A DNA stretch of 64,000 nucleotides from Quillaja saponaria (Eukaryota > Streptophyta > Magnoliopsida > Fabales > Quillajaceae), in assembly GCA_029379385.1 (NCBI GenBank), contig CM055605.1, positions 2,391,001 through 2,455,000 of the forward strand, given 5' to 3'. The notes beneath the pieces were generated by a model. It searched no databases. It was not told the DNA's origin and saw only the letters and a list, made by a program, of their open reading frames with translations. The position numbers and the translations under genes were made by a program. How positions within the stretch are numbered: the first letter of the stretch is position 1; every line of letters starts with the position of its first letter. This document shows positions 51,342 to 61,563 of the stretch, one piece after another.

Positions 51342-53373
51342 AAGAAGGAGGGGAGTTTATATCTGGGGGGTCAGTAAACTTTCAAGCAAGCTGATGTGTC
51401 CGCGGATGTCTATTCTTCCTCAATATGGCACTCGACAGAACAGCAATTGCAACCGAGGCACGAGACTTCTATGAAATTTACCCACGACTATTTTATAAAT
51501 AACAGATTTGCCATAACAAAATATAAAAAATAAAAAAATTATTTTTCTACTAAAAATGAAAACCCTAAAATAAATATTAAAGGACCTTTTCTTAAATAAG
51601 AAAAATAATAGTTAAAAATATCTAAAATTAGAGGGCTATCAGATCTTTCAAAAAAGTTTCATTATTTAAACGAAATAGAAAATAACTTTAGAGAAAAACA
51701 AAAACATTTTTTTATCACAAATAATGACCTTTTCTTAGAAACATATAAGGAATCAACTCATAATTAACCATCTACTAAACTAGTGAATGAAAAAATGTTA
51801 ATTTTTTGCATAAAGAAAGTATTTTTTTTTTTAAATAAAAATTAGCATGAAGGTTTATCTAGCTAAGTTCTCCTTATGGGATGGGATGAATGGTAATTTT
51901 ACTAGAGGAGAAGGGAAGGTAAGTTTGTCATTATGCACTGTAAAAAATGGTAAAGAAATAAAAGGAAATTAAGATGCATTTTCACAAAGAAAAGTAAGAT
52001 ATATATCGTAAATTATGTGTTCAGTTACTGTAGCTATTAATATTAAAAATTTATGGCATGTAAATAAAAAAAGGAAAGTCATAAATTAATAACCAAAAAT
52101 ACAATTACATTACCCACACAAATTAAGAAATGTTATTATTATTTGAAAGGGGGAAAAGGCTTTGTTAATTATGGTATCTAGTTTGTGTTTGGCAATTTGT
52201 TGATACAATTAATTGCTTTAGTATTACTCTAAATCAATATTTTGATTTATATGTTAAGAGTCAAGAGCACTATATATTGACAAGAAACTTTAAAGCTCTT
52301 GTTTAGTTATAATTTATTTTTACCTCTAAATATTTGAAAATTTTACACATTAATAACTATAGTTATTTTTGAGACTCATTAATTAACATTATAAAAATGA
52401 ACAAAAGCTTCAACGATGATCAAAATATTATTATTAATAATGATTATATGTGTCCGCAATATACACATCAACGATAATAAAGTGTTATTTCTAATAACTG
52501 ATCAAAAGTTAAAAATGTCAAAATAGAGTGTAAAAATAAACTATCCAAAAAATGAAAATCTTGTTATTAAAAAATATAGTTAAAGCACTAATCTTAATTT
52601 GTATAATTAGAACTATTCTTAAGAATATAAAAAATATTATCTTTAATTACACATAAAAAGCCCTTCGGGCTGTGTTTCCACCTATGATGGCTTTATCCCC
52701 TCTAAAGAGTACTTGAAGTAATAGATACATCAAAATGGTAGGCAAGAAACCAACAAGTGGATCTAAATAATTTATAATTAAGTCTTGATTTTATGTTTAT
52801 TTAAGCATGTAAATCTAGAGAGACATTAACTTTGCTTAATAGTCAGATGATGTTAAATGTTATTTATGTGTATCTCAATTAATTAATATGTCTGATACAG
52901 TCAAGTCATTCATGTCGATATATAAGAATTTTACTTACAGTGTTTTTGAAACACTTAAGAAATGTAGAATTCATTTCATTTTAAATGAACTATAAGTTTG
53001 AAACAAATGAATTGATGCATATTTGGAAAGAAATTCATATTTTATTCAATTATGAATTACACATTAAATATATCTTATTCATTAAAATGAATCTGCCTGA
53101 TGTAATTAAGTTATTCATGTCGAAACGAAAGAATTTTACTTACCAATACGGCATTGACTTCTCTAAAATTCAAATCCATAAAATACATCGTAGTGATATT
53201 ATAACCTTGAAGAGACATTACAAATCTCATTTTTCAAGTAGCAAAAGTTTTGCCTTGCATTTGAGGTAGCAACTCAAATGCAAATAAACTACAATACAAG
53301 TTAACATCTTGGTAATGCCTTTGACTTTTAAAAAAAAGTCAGACAGAGAGATAGATAGAAAGAAAGAAATAAA

Positions 53374-53520
53374 GACTTTTGACTTTCGACCAATTAAGGT
53401 GAGAGCATATGAAAATCCATATGACTCAAGTAAGCTAGATTTACGGCGACATTGCTTAAGATTAACTTAATCTTTCAAATACTTCTATAAATTAACTGTA
53501 AACCCAGCATAGTTAACAAA
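53374..53520 (+). promoter_or_regulatory. Proximal promoter of Cys-rich copy 1
   Basis: TCTATAAATT at 53484 is a TATA box about 35 bp before the ATG. A TTGACT core (W-box, bound by WRKY factors) lies at about 53379 and another at about 53320. The block from TTTGACTTT to the ATG is conserved in all three array copies, which supports functional constraint or recent duplication. Confidence 0.55.
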
Positions 53521-54021
53521 ATGGCTCAAACAAGCAAGTTTGTGCTCCTCCTCCTCTTCACGGTGGCGGTTGCGGTGGTACAAGGAAGAACTCCTGATAC
53601 AGTGACATGCAGAGACAGAAGGTTTCGATGTTTTGGTAAGCAACTTGTTTGTCCTGCATTTTGTCCTCGTAGCTGTGGGGTCGACTGTGGAAGATGTCGA
53701 TCTGTATGTAAATCATTACCACCATCTCCTCGTCCTGGGAACCGGATTAGTTTTGATAAACCTCCTTCTCTTCTGTTGCCTCCTCTGCCTCCGTCTCCTC
53801 CTCCTCCGCCTCCGCCTCCTCCTATTGCTGCTTCACATCATGTCTCACCAAAGGCTATGAGAACGAAGAGTGTCAAATGCAAGAAGAAGGAATACCCTCA
53901 TTGCTATGGCATGAAGCTAAATTGTCCAAGTTGTTGTCCCAAACATTGTGAAGTTGATTGTGTCTGTGAAGTTGATTGTGTCACTTGCAGTCCCATTTGC
54001 AGTAATTTTTTTTTACCTTAA
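53521..54021 (+). CDS. Secreted two-module Cys-rich protein (root-cap family first exon), copy 1
   Basis: The open frame encodes 166 aa. It has a signal peptide (MAQTSKFVLLLLF to about residue 22), a first Cys module (CRDRRFRCFGKQLVC, CPRSCGVDCGRC), a Pro-rich linker with a run of about ten Pro, and a second, similar module (CKKKEYPHCYGMKLNC, CPKHCEVDC). Plant root-cap/LEA-related proteins carry one such module before the conserved domain starting CLDPRF. The family intron would begin at 54002 (TGCA/GTAATT) and join 55524, but that second exon is broken, so the protein would end by read-through at TAA 54019. An 18-bp tandem duplication at about 53946-53981 repeats CEVDCV. It may be secreted as a small Cys-rich protein or be a dying gene. 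Confidence 0.7.
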   Translation: MAQTSKFVLLLLFTVAVAVVQGRTPDTVTCRDRRFRCFGKQLVCPAFCPRSCGVDCGRCRSVCKSLPPSPRPGNRISFDKPPSLLLPPLPPSPPPPPPPPPIAASHHVSPKAMRTKSVKCKKKEYPHCYGMKLNCPSCCPKHCEVDCVCEVDCVTCSPICSNFFLP

Positions 54022-55129
54022 GTAGATGGAATATGTTTTCTAGATGATCGAAGTTTTGAAGGATTTAACGTCGTGACTTTTTAAAATTACATTTTAATTG
54101 CTTTAGTTAATGGATTTTATGTTTTATGATTTCAAAATGGTCGAAATTTTAATGGATTTAACTTGATGCATTTTTAATTATGTTATATTTTAATTGATTT
54201 AGTTAGTGAGTTTATGTTTTCTTTTTCTTTACCCACAAGGTCAACTTTTTTTTTCCTGAAATATGTATGCAATCTAAGTTTCTTTGGATTAGATATTGGT
54301 GTAAATTCTCATATGCTTGACTGGTACCTCTAAGGCTTTAATATACAAAAATATGTCTTCCTAAATGAGGTGTTACACCTCGTTTCTGTTGGTAGGATCG
54401 ATGATAGGATTGATGAATACAAATTTTCAAGTTTTTGAATTATTATATGTTTGTTATCGGAGTAAGCTTTAATGGCATGAGTTTGTTATCTAACATGTGG
54501 GCGAGACTTCATCGTTTCAGTTGGAGGATGATAGGATTGATGAATGCAATTTTCCAAGTTTTGAAGTGTTATATGTTTGTTTATGGAGTAAGAATTAAGA
54601 GAATGAATTTGTTATCTGACAGGAGGGTGAGACTTTCATGGCTAGCTTCTCTATTAATTTTAACAAATACAGACTACTCATTTTCCCTTCACTTTTTTTA
54701 TTGATTAATTTTAAGCATGTTAAACAAAAATATATTTATTTTGCTTGGTGATTGGTAGCTACACTATGATTTCAATGATTTAATGTTATTATTTAACATT
54801 GTTCATTTTTTTTGCTTATAGAATGACACTCGTGAAGTACAATCTCAGAATGAAATTGATGATAGACCATGCAGAATTGTTAGATATTACTAGTATAGTT
54901 GACTCTGAATTTGAAAAAACTAACCAAATTTATGAAGAATTAAGAATGTATGAATTCATAGATATTATTCAATGTGATGATTTTATGAATTTGATATGAT
55001 TTTGTAATTTTTTCTTTTCTTTTTAGTTGAATTTTATATAATACTGGAGTAATAAATATAGTAAACATGAATTTGTAATTGAGAATATTCCAAATTTACA
55101 ATACATGCTACCAAAAAATTTTAAAAAAT

Positions 55130-55384
55130 CAAATTAGCTAACTGATTTTTGCAACTGAAAAAAAAAAAAAAAATCCAAAATTTTATTTGATCATACCATT
55201 TTAGCGACCACTTTTGCAACTAAAAATTTGGTAACAATTAGAGACTGAAACCATCTATTAGTCACTTTAGCAACCTTAATTTTAGCCACCAACCGAATTG
55301 GTCACAAAATTGAAAGCTAAATCCCACTGCGACCGATTTAGTAACCAATTTTGATAGTATCTAAAAATTTTTTCTCTTGTAGTG
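55130..55384. mobile_element. CACTA-like non-autonomous element fragment, in the intron of copy 1
   Basis: The segment carries repeated AGCGACCA / GGTTGCTAAA-type motifs and ends TTTTTTCTCTTGTAGTG, the reverse of CACTACAAGAAAA, which is typical of CACTA-type ends. The opposite terminus was not found, so this is a partial assignment. The same stretch appears in unit 2 (about 60060-60338) and so predates the duplication. Confidence 0.35.
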
Positions 55385-55523
55385 ATTATTGGAAAGTTAC
55401 ACTAAATTTTAAATCATCTTAGTTTTTATATATTTCGTTCATTAAGAATGTGGAAGGTAAACTTAATTTAACTTTAACCATTGCACATTAATTTTTTTTT
55501 TTTTTTCCTTGCGATGTGTCTAG

Positions 55524-56223
55524 ACCCAAGATTTACTGGAGGAGATGGAATCACATTCTACTTCCATGGGAAAAAAGATAAGTACTTTTGTCTACTCACA
55601 GACTCCAACCTCCACATCAATGGCCACTTCATCGGAAAACAAAACCAAAACATGAAGAGGGACTTCACTTGGACACAATCCTAATTAGGAATCCTCTTTG
55701 ACACTCGCAAACTCTTCATAATTGGTACCATGACAACTTCAACATGGGATGAATCCATGGACCATCTCTTCCTATCCTTCAATGATCAATCCATATTCCT
55801 TCCCGAAAACGAAGGCGCCACATGGCGGTCCAAGGAATTGCCAACTGTCACCATCACAAGGACTTATCGTACCAATAGTGTGGAAATTGAGGTTGAAGGG
55901 AATTTCAATATGAAAGCAATAGTGATGCCTATAACAGAGAAAGACTCACTTATTCATAAGTATGGGATACCCAAAAGGACTGATTTGCACATCTTGACTT
56001 AAGCTTTAAGTTTTATGCATTGAGTGGGGATGTAAGTGGTGTTTTAGGCCAAACTTATGCAAGCAACTATGTAAGAATGGTGAAGATGGGTGTGGCATGG
56101 CAATGCCTATTTTGGGTGGTGACAAGGAATTTACTTCTTCAAGTCTCTTTGCCATGGATTGTGCTGGTGCTAGATTTATTGGTATCATGGGCTTCATAAT
56201 GCCCATGATTCTTAAGAGTACAG
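55524..56223 (+). pseudogene. Root-cap family second exon, copy 1, broken
   Basis: Clear similarity to the root-cap domain: DPRFTGGDGITFYFHGKKD, HFIGKQNQNMKRDFTWTQS, LGILFD, EGATWRSKELP, and further on [17 protein letters not shown]. Lesions are an inserted in-frame TAA at 55682-55684 (copy 2 lacks it), a one-base deletion with a nonsense change near 55968-55985, and a five-base duplication (TGGCA) near 56090-56100. No single frame covers the domain, so a full-length product is not possible. The acceptor CTAG at 55520-55523 is retained. Loss of the domain while exon 1 stays open is the odd point. Confidence 0.8.
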
Positions 56224-57700
56224 AGGGAGCTGAGCCGAACGACAGCTTTTATATAGAGCTACTTGAAGCCCTAGCAACTTTGGGTGGTGTTTGGTTACGA
56301 GAATATGTTATCCTCGATGTTTATAGGCCTCTCTCAAGCCCACCAGGTCGAGTTTTGGACTCAGAATTCGGAATATGTTGGTAGGATTTAGATCACTGGG
56401 CTTGGGTCAGACTAATTCCAACCATTCATGCAAGATGTTTAAACACAACCTCTTTTATTAGTATTTAAAGCAAATTACAGAAAATAATAAAAACCAATCC
56501 ATTGTTTCAATGGAGATATACTTCCTCAATATGGCACTTGACAGAACAGCAATTGCAACCGAGACACGAGACTTCTATGAAATTACCCACGACTATTTGT
56601 ATAAATAACATATTTGCCATAACAAAAAAAAAAATTTGGATTTTTCTTCTAAAAATAAAAACCCTAAAATAAACTTTAGAGGACCTTTTCTTAAATAATA
56701 AAAACAATAGTAAAAATATCTAAAATTAGAGGGCTATTAGATGTTTAAAAAAAAAAAAATTCATTATTTCAAAGAAATAGAAAATAATCTATGTTTTGAG
56801 AGAAAAATACATTTTTTATGATAGGTTAGAAATATATAACGAATCGACTTGCACTTAATTAATCTCATCTAATGGTAATAAATTAGTGAATGAAAAATGT
56901 TAATTTTTTCTGTATAAAGTAAGCAAAAAAAAATTTGCATGAAGGTTTATCTAGCTAATTTCTCCTTATGGTGAATGTTAATTTTCTTAGAGGAGAAGGG
57001 AAGGGTAAGTTTGTCATTATACACTGCACAAAAATGGTAAAGAAATAAAAGGAAATTAAGATGCATTTTTACAAAGAAAAAGAAAAGTAAGATATATATG
57101 GTAAATTATATGGTTCAGTTACTGTAGCTATTAATATTAAAAAATTATGGTATGTAGAAAAAGAAAAAGGGTCATGAATTAATAACCAAAAATGCAATTA
57201 CATTACCCACACAAATTAAGAAATTTTATATTTATCTGAAATGGGGAAGGCTTTGTTAATTATGGTATCTAGTTTCTGTTTGGCAATTTGTTGAAACAAT
57301 TAATTGCTTTAGTATTACTGTAAAACAATTTGATTTACATGATCAGAGTCAATTAACAGCACTATTGACAAGAAACTTATAAATTTAAGGCCCATGTTTA
57401 GTTATACTTTATTTCTCTAAATATTTGAGAAACTCAAACAGTAATGATTTATAGAGAATTTTGAGACTCGTTATTTAACACTATACAAAAAATAATAATA
57501 ATAACTTCAACGACAATAAAAATATTTTTGTTGATAATGATTATATGCATCTGCAATTTACACATCAACAATAATCAAATGTTATTGCCAATAACTATAA
57601 AAATAAAAATAAAATGTGAAAATTTAGTTTCATATAGTATAAAAATAAATTATTCAACAAATAAGAATCTTGTTATTCAAAAATATAGTTAAAACACTAA

Positions 57701-57786
57701 TTTTTTTTATATAGGAGGTTGAGGTTTGAACTCTGGAGGAGAAGATCAGAAAGGTATCATGCCAAATGATTTAAGCTTTAGCCGGT
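57701..57786 (-). mobile_element. Short SINE insertion with 10-bp target duplication
   Basis: An 86-bp insert sits between two copies of AAAACACTAA (57691-57700 and 57787-57796). The matching place in unit 1, near 52582, has TAAAGCACTAAT once and no insert, so it is an empty site. On the minus strand the insert has a B-box-like GAGTTCAAACCTC and ends in an A run. It inserted after the tandem duplication. Probably a 5'-truncated or very short tRNA-type SINE. Confidence 0.65.
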
Positions 57787-58397
57787 AAAACACTAAATTT
57801 AATTTGTATAATTAGAAATATTCTTAAGAATAGAAAAAATATTTTCTTTAATTAAACAAGTTATAAAAGCCCTAATTCGGGCTGTGTTTCCACCTATGAC
57901 AGCTTTATCCCCTCTAAAGAATACTTGAAGTAATATATACATCAAACTGGTAGGCAACAAACCAACAAGTGGAACTGAATAAATTATAAGTTAATTAAGT
58001 CACTATTTCTGTTTATTTAAACATATAAATCTAGGAGAGTCATCTCTTTTTCTTTTGTTCTAATTTTTAGACAATGTTTCAGGTTCATTTATTTGTATAT
58101 CGATTAATTTTCTATATCAAATATATATCATCTATATCCGAATTTAAAAAAATTTATTCACTAATGCTTTTACTAAAATTTGAATTCATAAAATACAACT
58201 TATAAATATTATAACCTTGAAGAGTCATAGCAAATCTTATTTTTCAAGTAGCAAAAGTTTTGACTTGCATTTGAGGTTCTCATTGAGGTTGGTAGCAACT
58301 CAAATGCAAACAAACTAATAGTTAAGATCTTGGAAATGCCTTTGACTTTAAAATAAGAAATAAAAAATAGACAGACAGACAGATACAAAAAAATAAA

Positions 58398-58548
58398 TAA
58401 AGACTTTGACTTTTCACCAACTAAGGTGAGAGCACATGAAAATCCGTATGACACGTAAACTAGATTTACATCGAAAGTGCTTAAGATTACTTAATCTTTG
58501 AATTCAATACTTCTATAAATTAATTGTAAACCCAGCTTAATTAACCAA
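58398..58548 (+). promoter_or_regulatory. Proximal promoter of Cys-rich copy 2
   Basis: It has the same arrangement as copy 1: TTGACTTTT at about 58406 and a TATA box TCTATAAATT at about 58512, 37 bp before the ATG. A second TTGACT lies at about 58343. Confidence 0.55.
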
Positions 58549-59025
58549 ATGGCTCAAACAAGCAAATTTGTGCTTCTCCTCCTCTTCATGTCAGCGGCTG
58601 CGGTGGTACAAGGAAGAGCTCCTAATACTGTGACATGCAGAGACAGAAGATCTCGATGTTTTGGCAAGCAACTTGTTTGTCCTGCATCTTGTCCTCGTAG
58701 CTGTGGCGTCGATTGTGGAAGATGTCGATCTGTATGTACATCAACACCACCATCTCCTCGTCCTGGTCGGACTACTACTTTTTTTAGACCTCCTTTGTCT
58801 CCTCCTCCACCTCCGCCGACTCCTGCTTCACATCATGTCTCACCAAAGGCTATGAGAACCAATAGTGTCAAATGCAAGAAGAAGGAATACCATCATTGCT
58901 ATGGCATGAAGTTAAATTGTCCAAGTGGTTGTCCCAAACAATGTGAAGTTGATTGTGTCACTTGCAGTCCCATTTGCGGTAAAATAAAAAAAAATTCCTT
59001 TAAGTATACGGGATATGATTTCTAA
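58549..59025 (+). CDS. Secreted two-module Cys-rich protein (root-cap family first exon), copy 2
   Basis: The open frame encodes 158 aa, colinear with copy 1: signal peptide, module 1 (CRDRRSRCFGKQLVC, CPRSCGVDC), a shorter Pro-rich linker, module 2 (CKKKEYHHCYGMKLNC, CPKQCEVDCVTCSPIC), then a short Lys-rich tail that reads into the former intron. It lacks the 18-bp duplication of copy 1. The ancestral donor would be at TTTGCG/GTAAAA, about 58980. Its partner exon has lost its 5' part (see 60493-60690), so only the two-module product can be made. Either a small secreted Cys-rich protein or a recent pseudogene. Confidence 0.68.
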   Translation: MAQTSKFVLLLLFMSAAAVVQGRAPNTVTCRDRRSRCFGKQLVCPASCPRSCGVDCGRCRSVCTSTPPSPRPGRTTTFFRPPLSPPPPPPTPASHHVSPKAMRTNSVKCKKKEYHHCYGMKLNCPSGCPKQCEVDCVTCSPICGKIKKNSFKYTGYDF

Positions 59026-60059
59026 ATGATTGAAACTTTGATGGATTTAACCTCGTGTCTTTTTAAATTACATTTTAATTGCTTTAGTTAGTGAGTTTTA
59101 TGTTTTTTTTTTTTTTTTTTACTCACAAGAACAATTTTTTTTCAAATTAGGTAGAGGAGATATGATTTCTAAATCGTTGAAATTTTAATGGATTTAACTT
59201 GATGTATTTTTAGATATGTTATATTTGAATTGATTTAGTTAGTGAGTTTATGTTTTCTTTTTCTTTACCCACAAGGTCAACTTTTTTTCCTTAAATATGT
59301 ATGCAATCTTAGCTTCTTTAGATAAGGCAATGATGTCAATTCTCATATGTTTAACTGATACCTCTAATTAATATGCAAAAATATGTCTTCCTATATGACC
59401 TGTTACAACTCGTTTCAGTTGGTAGGATGATAGGATTGATGAATTTGTTATCTGACATGTGGCTGAGACTTCATCGTTTCTGTTGGTAGGATGAGAAGAT
59501 TGATGAATACAATTTTTCAGGTTTTTGATTTGTTATATGTTTTTTTCGGAGTAAGATTTAAGAGAATGAATTTGTTATTTCACATGTGGGTGAGACTTCA
59601 TGCCTTCTGTATTAATTTTAATAAACACCGACTACTCACTTTTCATTTACTTTATTTATTGATTAATTTTAAGCATGTTAAACACTGATATCTTTATTTT
59701 GTTTGGTGATTGGTAGCTACACTATTTCAATGTTATTATTTAACATTTGTTTAATTATTTGTAGAAAAATACTCTGGACGTAAAGTACAATTTCAGAATG
59801 AAACTGCTAATGGATTATGCTGAATTTTTAAATATTACTATTGTATTTGACTTTGAATTTAAAACTTTGATGAAAATAATTAAATTATGAAGAATTAAGA
59901 ATGTATGTATTTCTGGATATAATTCAATGTGATGATTTTATGATTTTGTAATTTTTTATTTGCTTTTTAATTGAATTTTAAATAATACAGGAGTAATAAA
60001 TATAGTAAACATGAATTTGCAATTTAGAATAGACCAAATTTATAATTTTAGCTACATAA

Positions 60060-60338
60060 TTTGTTACCCAAAAACTTTAAAAAATCAAAATTAGTTACTG
60101 ATTTTGCAACTGAAAAAAAAAACAAAGTTTTGTTTCATCATAACATTTTAGCGACCACTTCTATGATAAAAAATTTAATAGCAATTAGAGATTAAAATCT
60201 TTATTGGTAGCTTTAGCAATCTTTATTTTAGCAGCAAGCTGAATTGGTCACAAAATTAGTAGCTAAATTCCTTTGCAACTAATTTAGTAATCGATTTTGA
60301 TGGTAGTTAATTAAATACTGTTTTTTTTTTGTAGTGAT
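60060..60338. mobile_element. CACTA-like fragment, unit 2 copy
   Basis: Counterpart of 55130-55384, with AGCGACCACTT and a terminal TTTTTTTTGTAGTG. Present in both units, so inserted before they duplicated. The other end was not identified. Confidence 0.3.
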
Positions 60339-60492
60339 TAATTATTGGAACTTTGAAGGCTACACACTAAATTTTAAGTCATCTAATTTTCATAATTTCG
60401 TTCACTCTAAATGTGAAGGTAAACTTGAATTTAACTTTAACCATTGCACATTAAATTTCATCATTCTAAAATGTGGAGGGTAAATTTAATCC

Positions 60493-60690
60493 TTAGGAAT
60501 CCTCTTTGACACTCAAACCCTTCATTGGTGCCATGAAAACTTCAACATGGGATGATGGGATGACTCCATGCATGGACCATCTCTCCCTATCCTTCAATGG
60601 TCAACCCATATACTTTCCCGTAAATGAAGGCGCCACATGGCGGTCCAAGGAGTTGCCAAGTGTCACCATCACAAGGACTTATCATACCAA
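60493..60690 (+). pseudogene. Truncated root-cap second exon, copy 2
   Basis: It starts abruptly at TTAGGAATCCTCTTTGACAC (LGILFDT), missing about 160 bp that encode DPRFTGGDG to the FTW motif in copy 1. It then has small deletions and continues through EGATWRSKELP and VTITRTYHT before breaking off at 60690 into unit 3 sequence. No acceptor or continuous frame is left. It preserves TCCTTAGGA, which shows that the TAA in copy 1 is an insertion. Confidence 0.75.
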
Positions 60691-60711
60691 GAAAGACAGA
60701 CATAATGATAA

Positions 60712-60867
60712 ATAAAGACTTTGACTTTTCGACCAATTAATGTGAGAGCACATGAAAATTCGAAAATTCGTAAGCTAGATTGACGGCGACATTGCTTAAG
60801 ATTTACTTAATCTTTCAAATACTTCTATAAATTAATTGTAAACCCAGTTGCCAACTTAATTAACCAA
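60712..60867 (+). promoter_or_regulatory. Proximal promoter of root-cap copy 3
   Basis: TTGACTTTTCGACC at about 60720 and the TATA box TCTATAAATT at about 60824 match copies 1 and 2. Fused directly to the broken end of copy 2. Confidence 0.5.
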
Positions 60868-61563
60868 ATGGCTCAAACAAGCAAATTTGTGCTCCTCCTC
60901 CTCTTCATGGCGGCAGCTGCGGTGGTACAAGGAAGAGATCCTGAGAGACAGAAGATCTCGATGTTCTGGCAAGCAACTTGTTTGTCCTGCATCTTGTCCT
61001 CGTTGATGTGGGGTTCGATTGTGGAAGATGTCAATCTGTGTGTACATCATCACCACCATCTCCTCGTCCTGGTCACACTAGTACTATTGTTAAACCTCCT
61101 TTGAACCTTTCCCTATTTTTAAATGATCAACCCATATTCCTTCACAAAAACGAAGGCGCCACATGGCGGTCCACCGAATTGCCAAGTGTCACCATCACAA
61201 GGACTTATCATACCAATAGTGTGGAAATTGAGGTTGAAGGGAATTTCAAATTGAAAGCAATAGTGATGCCAATAACAGAGAAAGACTCACTTATTCGTAA
61301 GTATGGGATTACCCAAGAGGACTGTTTTGCACACCTTGACTTGAGCTTTAAGTTTCACGCATTGAGTGGGGATGTTAACTGGTGTTTTGGGCCAAACTTA
61401 TGCAAGCAACTATGTAAGCAGGGTGAAGATGAGTGTGGCAATGCCTGTTTTGGGTGGTGGCAAAGAATTTGCTTCTTCAAGTTTCTTTGCCATGGATTGT
61501 GCTGTTGCTAGATTTATTGGTCCTCATGGGCTTCATTATGCCAATGATTTGAAGGCCTTTTAA
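60868..61563 (+). pseudogene. Root-cap family copy 3: internally deleted, intronless fusion
   Basis: It starts with the same signal peptide (MAQTSKFVLLLLFMAAAA), then loses 14 bp after GRDP compared with copy 2, which shifts the frame through the first Cys module. In another frame the rest of module 1 (DCGRCQSVC) and the start of the Pro-rich linker run directly at about 61101-61106 into second-exon sequence ([34 protein letters not shown]). The second module, the intron and half of exon 2 are therefore deleted. A further one-base insertion near 61376-61380 shifts the frame again before [17 protein letters not shown] and the final TAA at 61563. An open frame at 60978-61511 (177 aa) covers part of the fusion but has no signal peptide. 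Confidence 0.75.

Larger units (their letters stand above)
51252..53520. other. Intergenic, divergent upstream region of pseudo-HPt and Cys-rich genes
   Basis: About 2.3 kb, AT-rich, with no recognisable exon. From 51413 on, it has a diverged partner at 56518-58548 in tandem unit 2. Confidence 0.5.
51413..56517. repeat. Tandem unit 1 of the root-cap gene array
   Basis: The sequence starting CTTCCTCAATATGGCACTCGACAG is repeated, with scattered changes, from about 56518, and the resemblance continues in order through the Cys-rich gene, its intron and its second exon. The unit is therefore about 5.1 kb. The left border lies about 160 bp upstream of the pseudo-HPt ATG on the other strand. Boundaries are by eye, within about 10 bp. 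Confidence 0.8.
56224..58548. other. Intergenic, array unit 1 to unit 2
   Basis: The first ~290 bp are the tail of unit 1 with no homologue recognised. From 56518 on, the sequence repeats that at 51413. No coding exon was found. A SINE insertion lies at 57701-57786. Confidence 0.5.
56518..60690. repeat. Tandem unit 2 of the root-cap gene array
   Basis: Diverged repeat of 51413-56517. It contains the second Cys-rich exon (58549), a shortened intron and a truncated second exon, and stops abruptly at about 60690 where unit 3 promoter sequence begins (TACCAA/GAAAGACAGA). Confidence 0.8.
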
